Positions 45,182-55,825 of a DNA stretch of 62,521 bases are shown here, piece by piece (position 1 is the stretch's first letter; the number at the start of each line of letters is the position of its first letter). The stretch lies in contig CADCLV010000003.1 of NCBI GenBank assembly GCA_902802325.1, forward strand, positions 5,505-68,025, written 5' to 3'. The position numbers and the translations under genes were made by a program. Source of the stretch: Oscillospiraceae bacterium. GTDB taxonomy: Bacteria; Bacillota; Clostridia; Saccharofermentanales; Saccharofermentanaceae. Below the pieces are notes generated by a model that saw nothing but the letters and a program-made list of their open reading frames with translations, ran no database searches and was not told the origin of the DNA.

Positions 45182-47878
45182 ATGAGTGAACGTGCACAGA
45201 AGAAAGAGACAAAGAAGGTAGGTAAGGCTACCACTTCGAAGAAGGCCGCTACGGCCAAGGCTCCGGCAAAGAAGAGCACTACGGCGAAAGCGCCGGCAAA
45301 GAAGACCGCAGCCAAGACCGCATCCGCGACAAAAACTGCCGCTAAAAAGCCGGCAGAGGCAAAAAAGACTGTGACTGCGAAAAAGCCTGCAGCTGCAAAG
45401 AAAGCAGCTCCGGCAAAGAAGACTGTTGCGTCCAAGACAGCTGCAGCTAAGAAGCCGGCAAAGAAAGCTTTGACAGTAGATCCGAAGACGAATATTCATA
45501 ATATCACCGCGCAGGAGTTGAAAGATATGGTGGCTTTCCAGGTGAAAGCCTGCTCCGGTAAGAGCGCAGACAAGGGTACCGCCAGAGATTACTGGCTGGC
45601 TCTTTCCCGTACGATCGTTGAGATCATGGCAGATGACTGGGAGAAGACCCGTGAGAAATACGCAAGTGTCCGTCAGGCACATTATTTCTCCGCAGAGTTC
45701 CTGGTCGGCCGCTCCATGCTTAATAATCTGGTCAACCTGGGTATCTATGAGCAGGCTGTAGAGGCCATGAAGGAATTCGGCATCAATCTTACAGATCTTC
45801 TGGAAGAAGAAACAGATGCGGCTCTCGGTAACGGCGGTTTGGGCCGTCTGGCTGCCTGCTTCCTGGATTCTTGTGCCACACTGGATCTTCCGGTAACCGG
45901 TTATGGTATCCTCTACCGTTACGGTCTGTTTCGTCAGACTTTTGAAAACGGTTTCCAGAAAGAGCATCCGGATTCCTGGATGGATAATGGTTATCCGTTC
46001 GTTATCCCGAGATACGAGGATAAGATCCGCGTGCATTTCAATGATTTCGATGTATGGGCGATTCCTTGTGATATGCCGATCACCGGCTACAATACCCATA
46101 ACGTGAACCGCCTGCGCCTGTGGAAGTGCGAGCCGGCTCAGGAATTTGACTTTAATCTCTTTAACTCCCAGCGCTTCGATGACGCTGTGATCGAGAGAAA
46201 CCGTGTACACGATATTTTCCGTGTACTGTATCCGAACGATACATCTTACGATGGTAAGGTTCTGCGTGTGCGTCAGCAGTACTTCTTCGTATCTGCCTCT
46301 CTGCAGGATATCGTAAGAAACTACAAGGCTGTTCACGGAAATGACTTCAGTAAGTTTGCCGAGCTCAACAGCATTCAGCTCAACGATACCCACCCGGTTA
46401 TCGGTATTCCGGAACTTATGCGTATTCTCGTTGATGAGAACGGCGTGAAGTGGGAAGATGCCTGGGAGATCGTTCGTCATACATTTGCCTACACCAACCA
46501 CACCATCATGGCGGAAGCTCTGGAGAAGTGGGACTGCAATATTTTCCGTTTCCTGTTCCCGCGTATTTTCGAGATCGTGGAAGGTATCAACAACCAGCAG
46601 AGAGCCCAGTTCTTTGAAAAGGGCTTGTATTCCGAACTGGTTGACCGTCTGTCGATCCTTTCTGACGGAAAGGTACAGATGGCCTGGATGGCAATCTACG
46701 GCTCCTACTCTGTAAACGGTGTTGCTGCTCTGCATACAGAGATCCTCAAGAGAGAGACACTCAAGGATTGGTACGAGATCTATCCGGAGAAGTTCAGTAA
46801 CAAGACAAACGGTGTTACCCCGAGAAGATGGCTCCGTGTCTGCGACCAGGAACTGGCGGCTCTCCTTACCGACCTTCTGGGAAGCGAGGATTGGGTCACC
46901 GACCTTGATCAGCTTAAGAAACTGGAGAAATATGCAAACGACAAGAAGGTTATGGAGCGTTTCCTGAAAGTTAAGAGAGACAATAAGGTCGCTCTTTGCA
47001 ACCACCTCGAAAAGACCAAGGGCATCAAGGTCAATCCGGATTCTATCTTCGACGTACAGATCAAGCGTCTGCATGAGTATAAGAGACAGCTCCTGAATGC
47101 GATCTATACGCTGAACCTCTACGACAGGATCAAGGAGAATCCGAAGCTGGATATGCCGCCGGTAACCGTATTCTTCGGTGCGAAGGCTGCTCCTGGCTAT
47201 TTCCGTGCCAAGGCGATCATCAAGTTCATTAACGAGATCGCGAAGATGATCGACAACGATCCGGATATGGAAGGACGCCTGAAAGTCGTATTTATCGAGA
47301 ACTACAACGTAAGTAACGGTGAGAAGCTCTTCCCGGCAGCAGATATCTCCGAGCAGATCTCCACAGCCGGTCTCGAGGCTTCCGGTACAGGTAACATGAA
47401 GTTCATGATGAACGGTGCGGTTACCCTTGGTACATGGGACGGCGCAAATGTTGAGATCGCACAGTCTGTCGGCGACGATAATGTCTACATCTTCGGCTGC
47501 CGTGTCGAGGATATGGAAGCAACCCGTGCCTACTATAACCCGAAGTGGCAGTACGAGAATATTCCGGGCCTGAAGAAGGTTCTGGACCGTCTCGTTGACG
47601 GTACCTTCAGTGATGAGGGAACCGGTATGTTCCAGGATCTGTTCAACGGCCTCATCTACGGCAGCAACTGGCAGCCGGGCGACACCTATTATGTACTGGG
47701 TGACTTCGACGATTACAGAAAGACCAGAGATCAGGCTTATAAGGATTATGCGGACCGCATGGCCTGGGCGAAGAAGTGCTGGATCAACATCTGCAACTCC
47801 GGTAAGTTCTCTTCCGATAGAACGATCAGCGAGTATGCGAAGGGAATCTGGAAGATCAAACCGGCAAAGATCAAGTAA
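45182..47878 (+). CDS. glgP: Glycogen phosphorylase with histone-H1-like Lys/Ala-rich N-terminal tail
   Basis: Releases glucose-1-phosphate from glycogen; PLP-dependent, 898 residues. The catalytic part begins at about residue 100 and has QAHYFSAEFLVGRSM, the glucan-site segment GNGGLGRLAACFLDS, KRLHEYKRQLLN and the PLP-lysine segment EASGTGNMKFMMNG. Ahead of it lies a 97-residue extension with 30 Lys, 31 Ala, 6 Pro and only 3 acidic residues, in AAKKPA/KAPAKK repeats as in histone H1 tails. The extension is in frame, starts after AAGGAGGTG and has no alternative start close to the catalytic domain. At DNA level there is a 30-base near-repeat at 45250-45304. The tail should be disordered and bind polyanions. 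Confidence 0.95.
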   Translation: MSERAQKKETKKVGKATTSKKAATAKAPAKKSTTAKAPAKKTAAKTASATKTAAKKPAEAKKTVTAKKPAAAKKAAPAKKTVASKTAAAKKPAKKALTVDPKTNIHNITAQELKDMVAFQVKACSGKSADKGTARDYWLALSRTIVEIMADDWEKTREKYASVRQAHYFSAEFLVGRSMLNNLVNLGIYEQAVEAMKEFGINLTDLLEEETDAALGNGGLGRLAACFLDSCATLDLPVTGYGILYRYGLFRQTFENGFQKEHPDSWMDNGYPFVIPRYEDKIRVHFNDFDVWAIPCDMPITGYNTHNVNRLRLWKCEPAQEFDFNLFNSQRFDDAVIERNRVHDIFRVLYPNDTSYDGKVLRVRQQYFFVSASLQDIVRNYKAVHGNDFSKFAELNSIQLNDTHPVIGIPELMRILVDENGVKWEDAWEIVRHTFAYTNHTIMAEALEKWDCNIFRFLFPRIFEIVEGINNQQRAQFFEKGLYSELVDRLSILSDGKVQMAWMAIYGSYSVNGVAALHTEILKRETLKDWYEIYPEKFSNKTNGVTPRRWLRVCDQELAALLTDLLGSEDWVTDLDQLKKLEKYANDKKVMERFLKVKRDNKVALCNHLEKTKGIKVNPDSIFDVQIKRLHEYKRQLLNAIYTLNLYDRIKENPKLDMPPVTVFFGAKAAPGYFRAKAIIKFINEIAKMIDNDPDMEGRLKVVFIENYNVSNGEKLFPAADISEQISTAGLEASGTGNMKFMMNGAVTLGTWDGANVEIAQSVGDDNVYIFGCRVEDMEATRAYYNPKWQYENIPGLKKVLDRLVDGTFSDEGTGMFQDLFNGLIYGSNWQPGDTYYVLGDFDDYRKTRDQAYKDYADRMAWAKKCWINICNSGKFSSDRTISEYAKGIWKIKPAKIK
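45250..45304 (+). repeat. Two 30-base near-identical tandem units in the glgP tail
   Basis: TACGGC(C/G)AA(G/A)GC(T/G)CCGGCAAAGAAG occurs at 45250-45274 and again 30 bases later at 45280-45304, differing only at third codon positions. CCGGCAAAGAAG recurs at about 45411. The tail looks as if it grew by duplication of codon blocks. Confidence 0.7.
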
Positions 47879-47896
47879 GCCAGCTATATAGAATTC

Positions 47897-47978
47897 AAAA
47901 GGCGGGAATCTTTCTCGTGCTGTCCTCGGCGCTATGCGCCTGCGGAGGCACTTCGAAATGATTTCCGCCTTTTTTATT
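47897..47978 (+). terminator. Long terminator hairpin after glgP
   Basis: AAAAGGCGGGAATC (47897-47910) pairs with GATTTCCGCCTTTT (47960-47973) with one G-U pair. Inside are stems GTGC/GCAC and GGCGC-TAT-GCGCC. A T-rich tail follows. It is about 80 bases, like the one at 13,530. The leftward phosphoesterase gene ends 77 bases further on. Confidence 0.85.
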
Positions 47979-48054
47979 TCGCTTGCTTACTTGATCTTTC
48001 AAGGCTGTGATGACTGAGAAATGGCGAGTACAGAAATCTGGTTTTCGTTTTGTA

Positions 48055-48948
48055 TTAGATATGGAACTTGAAAATGTGGATCTCGGGGCGGGCCATGAAG
48101 CGGATCGGGAGGGCGCCGGTGCCAAGACCGTTACTGATAAAGCCTTTGTAGCCGCGGAAGGTAAATGGGCCGCCGAGTATGCCGGCGTCACGTACGATCC
48201 GGTCTTCGCGGAAAAGGGCAAATTCCAGATTCCAGGGAAGATGGACCTGACCGCCGTGGAGATGACCGGCTAACATGTAATCGAATGGAATTGGTGCATT
48301 GTTTTCTTTTTCACGGTCCGGAAGAGTATAAAGGAAGTCCGGATTATGGACTAAAAGAAGGCGGAAACCTTCGTATTCTTTAAATTCGTCCGGCATGTAG
48401 CCCCAGGAACGAAGACCACGTTCGTTATCGCTTACGCCGCAAAGGGCAAAGGGAACGGGAGCGTTTTCCGGGATCACCCATTTTTCACGAAGAAGAATGG
48501 CGCCCATTTTCTCAAAGTCCTCGTCTTCCAGAAGCCAGTCGTGATTGCCGTAAACTGCGTAAAGCGGGATGTTTTTCGGAGACAGAAGGGACGAAACTTC
48601 TGTCAGCATTTTCTTGTCGGAAGAACGGACGGTCTTTTTATGTACGCAATCTCCTCCGAATAAGACCAGGTCACAGTTGGATTTTAAAAAGGTGCCGGCG
48701 ACCCAGGAAGGAGAACGAAGACAGCCGAAGCCGTGGGTGTCGGAAAAGAAACCGATGGTAACCGTTTTTCCGGTCTCTTTTTCTTTAGGAAGAGGGAAGA
48801 TGTCTCTTTTATCCACCTTCACATGAGCGGCGGAAAAGACCATGAACAGGAGAAAAGCTACCCCCAGTAATACCAGTATCAGAAGTATCGTTAAGGGCGA
48901 TACCCCTAATTGAAGCAGAAAAAACTGCGCCTTTGTAGCGATTTCCAT
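48055..48948 (-). CDS. Membrane-anchored metallophosphoesterase (YkuE-like)
   Basis: Calcineurin-like phosphohydrolase of 297 residues. An N-terminal helix at about 14-40 anchors it. The metal motifs are SDTHG, GGDC, GNHDW, HNPD and GHLHGGQ. The C-terminal Arg/His segment GALPIRFMARPEIHIF fits YkuE-type enzymes, some of which act on cell-wall or lipid phosphates. The ATG follows GGAGGAAC. It is a single gene, convergent with glgP. Confidence 0.9.
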   Translation of the reverse strand: MEIATKAQFFLLQLGVSPLTILLILVLLGVAFLLFMVFSAAHVKVDKRDIFPLPKEKETGKTVTIGFFSDTHGFGCLRSPSWVAGTFLKSNCDLVLFGGDCVHKKTVRSSDKKMLTEVSSLLSPKNIPLYAVYGNHDWLLEDEDFEKMGAILLREKWVIPENAPVPFALCGVSDNERGLRSWGYMPDEFKEYEGFRLLLVHNPDFLYTLPDREKENNAPIPFDYMLAGHLHGGQVHLPWNLEFALFREDRIVRDAGILGGPFTFRGYKGFISNGLGTGALPIRFMARPEIHIFKFHI

Positions 48949-48991
48949 TTGTTCCTCCTAAATTGTAGTCAAAAAACATGATACCATATGA

Positions 48992-48997
48992 TATAAT
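48992..48997 (+). promoter_or_regulatory. -10 element before the PC4-like gene
   Basis: TATAAT lies 61 bases before the ATG. There is no good -35 at the standard distance, so the assignment rests on the -10 alone. Confidence 0.4.
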
Positions 48998-49057
48998 CAT
49001 GTGGAATTGTTTAGTACATGTACAAGAGAATGTGCAAAAACGAAGGGAGAGTAGAAG

Positions 49058-49294
49058 ATGGCTGAAATTAAGTCTGAAGTTGTAAAAGAGATCGGTATCC
49101 TGTCCACAAGTAAGTCGAACTGGAACCGTGAAGTAAACATTATCCGCTGGAATGACGGTAAGCCGAAGCTGGACATCCGTGACTGGGCTCCGGAACACGA
49201 GCGTGCCGGTAAGGGAATTACTCTGACAGCAGAGGAAGTTGCCGTTCTTAAGGAACTTTTGGCGGATTACGATCCGTACGAGTTCGAAGAGTAA
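49058..49294 (+). CDS. PC4/YdbC-family ssDNA-binding protein
   Basis: A 78-residue protein of the bacterial YdbC type, the PC4 fold that binds single-stranded DNA or RNA. It shows EIGILSTSKSNWNREVNIIRW and PKLDIRDWAPEHERAGKGITL, then LTAEEVAVLKELL. The family members studied form dimers and may act in replication or transcription. AAGGGAG precedes the start. The next gene starts 49 bases later. Confidence 0.87.
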   Translation: MAEIKSEVVKEIGILSTSKSNWNREVNIIRWNDGKPKLDIRDWAPEHERAGKGITLTAEEVAVLKELLADYDPYEFEE

Positions 49295-49343
49295 GGCGAT
49301 CCTTTAGGAAAGCATTCTTTTTGTTATCGGGAAGTGAAGAGTC

Positions 49344-49985
49344 GTGCGAAGTGATATCCGGGCATTGGTGGTCTCCATATTGTTATTCCTTTTGTGGGGC
49401 ACGGGCCTGACGTATCCGTTTCGGGCTATTTCCGATCTGATAAGTAATGGAACAGAAGCAGTGGTAGGCAAACTGTCTTTGCCTGCCATTGCTTCTGCTG
49501 TTTTTATCCTGTTAGTCGTCATGGGCATAACCTGTGTCGGTCTTTTGGGAAGTAAGATGGAGATCAGTGAGCATTTGGCGCTGGGGCTTTCGTTCCTCGG
49601 AAGTATCCTCTATAGTGTCAAAGTTTTTACCTCCCGTTCTTTTAATACAGATGCGATCTTTGTTGCCTTGATCCTTGCTGTTTCTCTGATCCTGGTCCTT
49701 CTTTCCAAGACCGAATGGATGCGCTATATCGCCGATGCGTATATTATGGCGCTTCCTGTGTCCATGTGTTATGAATGTGTTTTAAATCCGCTGTATCGTC
49801 TTTTAAAAGCGGATATTTATATGTTCTCTCCGTTCATCGTGGTACCGAAATCCGGTATCTTCTCGAAAGTCGGTGATCTTCTGGGTGTGCCGCTGGTGGC
49901 GTGGGGGACGTTCTTCTTTATCGTTGCGCTTCTGCCGGTCATCTATACGTCCGGCGGACGAAAAGAAGGCAGGATCAAGCGATAA
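49344..49985 (+). CDS. Membrane protein of unknown function
   Basis: A 213-residue hydrophobic protein with five to six predicted helices, beginning MRSDIRALVVSILLFLLWG from a GTG with GGGAAGTGAAG upstream. I do not recognise a family. The C-terminus is basic. Within its codons 37-53 lies a 20-bp hairpin followed by T residues that looks like an intrinsic terminator. A later start (ATG near 49519) is possible and would leave that hairpin untranslated, but the N-terminal residues look like true protein. Confidence 0.6.
   Translation: MRSDIRALVVSILLFLLWGTGLTYPFRAISDLISNGTEAVVGKLSLPAIASAVFILLVVMGITCVGLLGSKMEISEHLALGLSFLGSILYSVKVFTSRSFNTDAIFVALILAVSLILVLLSKTEWMRYIADAYIMALPVSMCYECVLNPLYRLLKADIYMFSPFIVVPKSGIFSKVGDLLGVPLVAWGTFFFIVALLPVIYTSGGRKEGRIKR
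49453..49505 (+). terminator. Terminator-like 20-bp hairpin within a coding sequence
   Basis: CAGAAGCAGTGGTAGGCAAA (49453-49472) pairs over its full length with TTTGCCTGCCATTGCTTCTG (49478-49497), 18 Watson-Crick and two G-U pairs, loop CTGTC. It is followed by CTGTTTTTATC. It lies in frame inside the membrane-protein gene and before ligA. Translating ribosomes could prevent it from forming. Confidence 0.6.
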
Positions 49986-50017
49986 ACGCGGCCATCTGAT
50001 TTTTCTGGAAGGATTAG

Positions 50018-52029
<2,012 letters not shown>

Positions 52030-52030
<1 letters not shown>

Positions 52031-52620
52031 TGAAAACTCAAAATCACATCAAAAAACTGATGAGAAAAGTGCTTCGTGACCGGCTGAAGATGGAAAAAGA
52101 CATGGCCGGAAAAGTGCTGGATATTGAGAAATGGCCGCAAAAGTGGCAAGATAAGATACAGAAGGCACAGGTCATTGCCGGCTATATGCCGCTTTCTGAT
52201 GAATTGTCGCTGGAAGACTTCTGGAAAAGCCCGGCCTTAATCGGAAAACGCAAGTGTTTTCCCCGGGTGGAAGGCGAGAAGATCGTTTTCTATGAGATGG
52301 ATCCGGATACCTTTGTGAAGGGATCTTTTGGGATTTGGGAACCTTCCGGTGTTTCTTCTCCGGTCGAGCGGTCGCAGATCGATATCATGCTGATACCGGC
52401 TTGCGGATATGGTATGGACGGGACACGGATCGGCCGTGGAAAAGGCTTTTACGACCGCTTTTTTGACGGAGCCGTGACTTGTGAGACCATTGGTGTGGTT
52501 CCGGAGGTGGCACTTTTACATGTGATGCCTTCTGACTCTTGGGATCTGCGGGTTTCCGCCGTGACGACCCAGGAGAGATTTATTGAATGTGAGATAAGAG
52601 GAGAAAAGGAAGAAAAATGA
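52030..52620 (+). CDS. 5-formyltetrahydrofolate cyclo-ligase
   Basis: Converts 5-formyl-THF to 5,10-methenyl-THF with ATP, 196 residues. The diagnostic motif GYGMDGTRIGRGKGFYDRFF is present, and Met-rich first residues give an N-terminus with an Arg/Lys-rich helix (LMRKVLRDRLKMEKD). ATG 52030 overlaps the ligA stop, and a GTG three bases earlier is less likely. The end overlaps the next ATG (AATGA), so translation is coupled to both sides. Confidence 0.92.
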
Positions 52621-53027
52621 GTTATTTCTGGGCGAATCTCGGTGCACATATGCTGATCACCCTGATCCTTCTCATCGTCTTTTTGTGGACGGTGCAGAAC
52701 AGCCAGCGCTACCGCTGGAAGCGCGGTTTCCTTTTCGTTTTACCCACCGTTCTGATGGTCATTATTCTGGTGCAGGTGGGAGTGTTTGTGGTGCCGCGCA
52801 TGTTGGATTCCACAACCGTGCTTCGTTCCACTTTCCGTATCGGAGGCGGCACCATAGATAAAGTGAGCTCTCTGAAAGATCATATTGTCGTGGACGGAGA
52901 AGAGTATTACGTGAATCCGTTCGAGTTTGACTATGAAGTCGGCGATGAAGTGACGATCAAGTACACACCCTATGCCCATTATGCGTATTCTGTTGAAATC
53001 GTAGAAGAACAGGAAAAAGATGCGTGA
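52617..53027 (+). CDS. Small membrane protein of unknown function
   Basis: A 136-residue protein with helices at about 7-24 and 38-60 followed by a beta-rich outer domain of about 70 residues (VDGEEYYVNPFEFDYEVGDEVTIKYTP). I know no family name. It is the last gene of the ligA unit, overlapping the cyclo-ligase stop by four bases. Confidence 0.7.
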   Translation: MSYFWANLGAHMLITLILLIVFLWTVQNSQRYRWKRGFLFVLPTVLMVIILVQVGVFVVPRMLDSTTVLRSTFRIGGGTIDKVSSLKDHIVVDGEEYYVNPFEFDYEVGDEVTIKYTPYAHYAYSVEIVEEQEKDA

Positions 53028-53043
53028 CTACTGATATATCATA

Positions 53044-53073
53044 TTGAAATGCTTCTTTCCCGCGTGCTTTAAT
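53044..53073 (+). promoter_or_regulatory. Promoter of the Spo0A-like gene
   Basis: TTGAAA (53044-53049), 18-base spacer, TTTAAT (53068-53073). The start ATG at 53106 is 32 bases further on. Confidence 0.5.
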
Positions 53074-53105
53074 ACAGAAAAAAGAGCGGCGAGGAGAAAA
53101 GATGT

Positions 53106-53711
53106 ATGGTTACCGAAACGAAGATCCCAAGAGAAAAGACGATCCCGAATCCTGAAAAGAACGGAGAATACGGCTTTTATATCGCCTGTGATGACCGTTC
53201 CATCCTAAACTGTGTCAATGCCATGCTTCTTTCATCCGGGGTAGTCGGTCTTTCCGATACGGAAGGAAGGATGCATTATCTGATCGATGGCCGCCGCGGA
53301 AGAAACTATGCGGTGCAGAAGGTAAACGAAAATGTGCTTCTTTTGAAAGAGCGTTTCCGGGAAGAAGATAAGATGGAAGATATTCTGATTTCAAGTGCTA
53401 TCGACCGGGTCCTTTCCAGGAATGGATTCCGTAGTAATCTGATCGGAACGCAGCTGATCCATTTCTGCCTGATGTGCCTTTATCGGGATCCGGAACTGAT
53501 CAAGAGTGTTTCGAAAAAACTATATCCCATGATTGAAACTCCCTATAAGATGTCCTCTCAGCAGATCGAGAGGAATATCCGCTACAGCATTACGAAATCC
53601 GATTTCCACCTGGGAGGGATCCTCGTTATGCTTCGCGTTATGCGGGACGCGGTAGTCGATGAAGTGATGCGAAGTTACGGGCGGGGAGAATCATCGGCTG
53701 ATTATCGTTGA
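53106..53711 (+). CDS. Protein with Spo0A C-terminal DNA-binding domain, no receiver domain
   Basis: A 201-residue regulator. Residues 91-175 match the Spo0A effector domain: a helical array with LIHFCLMCLYRDPELIKSVSKKLYP and MSSQQIERNIRYSITKS, the recognition-helix region that reads 0A boxes in Spo0A. The N-terminal 90 residues lack the phospho-acceptor Asp of Spo0A and form an unrecognised domain (GFYIACDDRSILNCVNAMLLSSG). The start is fixed by GAGGAG at nine bases. It has its own promoter. The role is unclear: it may antagonise or extend Spo0A control. Confidence 0.75.
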   Translation: MVTETKIPREKTIPNPEKNGEYGFYIACDDRSILNCVNAMLLSSGVVGLSDTEGRMHYLIDGRRGRNYAVQKVNENVLLLKERFREEDKMEDILISSAIDRVLSRNGFRSNLIGTQLIHFCLMCLYRDPELIKSVSKKLYPMIETPYKMSSQQIERNIRYSITKSDFHLGGILVMLRVMRDAVVDEVMRSYGRGESSADYR

Positions 53712-53831
53712 ATCAATTCACTTGATGGAAACATAGGCACCCTTCAGCCTTCGTTGTATATGGCGTTTATACGCTCTTGGAAATACGTACTATACGTGTA
53801 AAAATACAGGTGAATAGAATGAAAGTGTCAG

Positions 53832-53869
53832 AAAAGAAAAGGGTTGTCTCACATTCGTGAAACAACCCT
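53832..53869 (-). terminator. Intrinsic terminator of hup
   Basis: AGGGTTGT and ACAACCCT (53840-53847 and 53862-53869) form the stem, and read leftward it is followed by TTTTCTTTT. It lies 24 bases past the hup stop. Confidence 0.85.
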
Positions 53870-53892
53870 CATTGTTTTTCGATTCACAAAAA

Positions 53893-54177
53893 TTACTTCT
53901 TGTTAACCTTATCCTTCAGACCCTTACCAGCCTTGAAAACCGGAGCCTTGGAAGCCGGGATATCGATAACTTCCTTTGTGCTCGGGTTACGACCCTTACG
54001 AGCTGCACGCTTCTTTGTCTCAAATGTACCGAAACCAACGAGAACAACCTTCTCCGGCTTCTTAGCAGCGAGAGCATCGCCGATAGCATCGAGAGTAGCA
54101 TTGATAGCTGCCTCGGACTGCTTCTTGGTCAGGTTAGTTGCCTTTGCAACTGCATCAATAAGTTCTGATTTATTCAT
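53893..54177 (-). CDS. hup: DNA-binding protein HU
   Basis: Nucleoid protein of 94 residues; the dimer bends [28 protein letters not shown] is the helical base, [24 protein letters not shown] leads into the beta-arm with the Pro that intercalates DNA, and the last helix is followed by a Lys-rich end. It is transcribed alone from a strong promoter. It is full length and ordinary. Confidence 0.96.
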   Translation of the reverse strand: MNKSELIDAVAKATNLTKKQSEAAINATLDAIGDALAAKKPEKVVLVGFGTFETKKRAARKGRNPSTKEVIDIPASKAPVFKAGKGLKDKVNKK

Positions 54178-54214
54178 AATTCACTGCCTCCTTCAGGGCT
54201 TTATTTCAAGGGTT

Positions 54215-54243
54215 ATTATGAACGTCAAATCGCCTATTGTCAA
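54215..54243 (-). promoter_or_regulatory. Promoter of hup
   Basis: Read leftward, TTGACA (54243-54238), 17-base spacer, CATAAT (54220-54215). The leader carries GGAGG at the correct distance from the ATG. Confidence 0.78.
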
Positions 54244-54320
54244 GGGTTTTTTCGTTTTTTTTGCCGAAACCGCACGAAAGCATATTATTTAATTTTGTCA
54301 AGATGCTTTTGCTTTTTGGA

Positions 54321-55658
54321 TCATACATCCATGTCGGTAAAAGCATCCAGTCCGGTGGGGGCAGAAGCCCGGTTATCACCGTGCATAACAAAGAGCATAG
54401 TGGTAAAACTCAAGAAAGCAAACACCGCTGCGTAAGGGAAAAGCACTTTGTAGCTTATGTGCTTGAGAAGCGTGCCGGCCAAAACCGGTGTTACGACCTG
54501 CGCACTCATGGAGGCGGTGTAGTAGTAACCGGTAAAACGGCCGGTATCGGCACCGCTGCACATTTCGACCACCATAGGCAGGGAGTTGACGTTGATTAAA
54601 GCCCATGAGGCGCCGATGATAAAGAAGTTGACATACATTGTGGAAAAGAGCGCGCTGCTGCCGGCTGTCGTAATGAAGAATGCGGCCACAAAGCACGATC
54701 CGAAGCAGAAAGCGCCGATGAGGATCGTTTTCTTCCGGCCGATCTTTGATGCCAGGATGCCGGCGGGAATGAAGAAAATGATCGCGCCTACGTTCGTGAC
54801 CAGAAAACAGGTGGAAGCAAATCCCAGCTGCTTGTCCATGACTGTGGACACATAGGAAGTAAACCATGTGGTCAGTGCATTGTAGGCAAAGAACCAAAGG
54901 GCCACCGAGGCAAGAAGAAAGAGCATGGAGCGAAGTACCGGAGCTGGAAGTTTGGCAGTATGGTTTTTCCCTTCCACGGTCAGATTCCATTCCGGGTGTT
55001 TCTTTTCCAGTTCCTCGTTTTCTTTTGCCCACGACGGTTCTTTTACGGTCAGAAGCATAAGTCCGATCGCCAGAAACAGCAGCGCGGAGATAAAGATGAA
55101 AAGCGGCTGATAGTTGACGTGAGCTGCCACCGATGTTTTCGATTCCGGATACATGACGGCGGAAAAGATCAGGAACAATATCCCGCCCAATGCGCCCATG
55201 AGGTTGATGATGGCATTTCCCCTGGATCGGAGGGGCTTTGGTGTAACATCCGGCATCAGGGCCACGGACGGGGAGCGGAATACGGACATGGCAATGAGAA
55301 GAAGGCCTAAAGTAACGATGAAGGCAATCAGTTTACCGGATGAAGGGGAGCGGGAATAACTGTTATCCAGAAACGGCAGGATATTTGTCAGGATGATGGC
55401 CACGCCGGAGCCGAAGAGAATATAGGGCATTCTTTTTCCGAGACGGGTATGCGTCCGATCCGATCGTTTTCCGAAAAAAGGAAGCAGAAACAGGGCGAGG
55501 ATATTATCGGCAGCCATAATCGCGCCGGTGATCGTCTCATTCATGTCGAAGGTCTTTCCCAGGATGAGCGGCATGATGTTATCGTACATCTGCCAGAAAG
55601 CAGTGATAGCCAGAAATGCCAATCCGGACAGGAGCGTCCGCTTGTAGTTCAGTTTCAT
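54321..55658 (-). CDS. MFS transporter, SLC45/sucrose-permease-like
   Basis: Twelve-helix major facilitator of 445 residues, likely moving a disaccharide or other sugar with a cation. Motifs: FGKRSDRTHTRLGKRMPYI (loop 2-3) and GILASKIGRKKTILIGAF (loop 8-9). There is a long central cytoplasmic loop of about 55 residues with Lys-rich sequence between helices 6 and 7. AAGGGAG precedes the ATG. No glycosidase or regulator adjoins it, so substrate identity is uncertain. Confidence 0.85.
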   Translation of the reverse strand: MKLNYKRTLLSGLAFLAITAFWQMYDNIMPLILGKTFDMNETITGAIMAADNILALFLLPFFGKRSDRTHTRLGKRMPYILFGSGVAIILTNILPFLDNSYSRSPSSGKLIAFIVTLGLLLIAMSVFRSPSVALMPDVTPKPLRSRGNAIINLMGALGGILFLIFSAVMYPESKTSVAAHVNYQPLFIFISALLFLAIGLMLLTVKEPSWAKENEELEKKHPEWNLTVEGKNHTAKLPAPVLRSMLFLLASVALWFFAYNALTTWFTSYVSTVMDKQLGFASTCFLVTNVGAIIFFIPAGILASKIGRKKTILIGAFCFGSCFVAAFFITTAGSSALFSTMYVNFFIIGASWALINVNSLPMVVEMCSGADTGRFTGYYYTASMSAQVVTPVLAGTLLKHISYKVLFPYAAVFAFLSFTTMLFVMHGDNRASAPTGLDAFTDMDV

Positions 55659-55751
55659 AATTTTGCTCCCTTAGTAGATCAGGCGGAACCGTCTCTTTAT
55701 GTTTTATTACTTATTTAACTATACCATGAGCGAAACATCAAAAAAAGGAAA

Positions 55752-55780
55752 TTGCATTCTTTCTCAACAAATGGTAATGT
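55752..55780 (+). promoter_or_regulatory. Promoter of the DUF1858 gene
   Basis: TTGCAT (55752-55757), 17-base spacer, TAATGT (55775-55780), a fair match. Confidence 0.45.
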
Positions 55781-55825
55781 ACATATGGATTAAGAAGCAA
55801 CAATCTGATTTGGAGGAATACATCT

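Noticed and set aside
45098..47074. Long minus-strand open frame over glgP (658 codons)
   Set aside because: Its Cys/Arg/Leu-rich low-complexity end is the mirror of the Lys/Ala tail; no ribosome site or promoter supports it.
48007..48273. Small plus-strand frame opposite the end of the metallophosphoesterase
   Set aside because: It overlaps the conserved metal-site region of that gene on the other strand and has no ribosome site.
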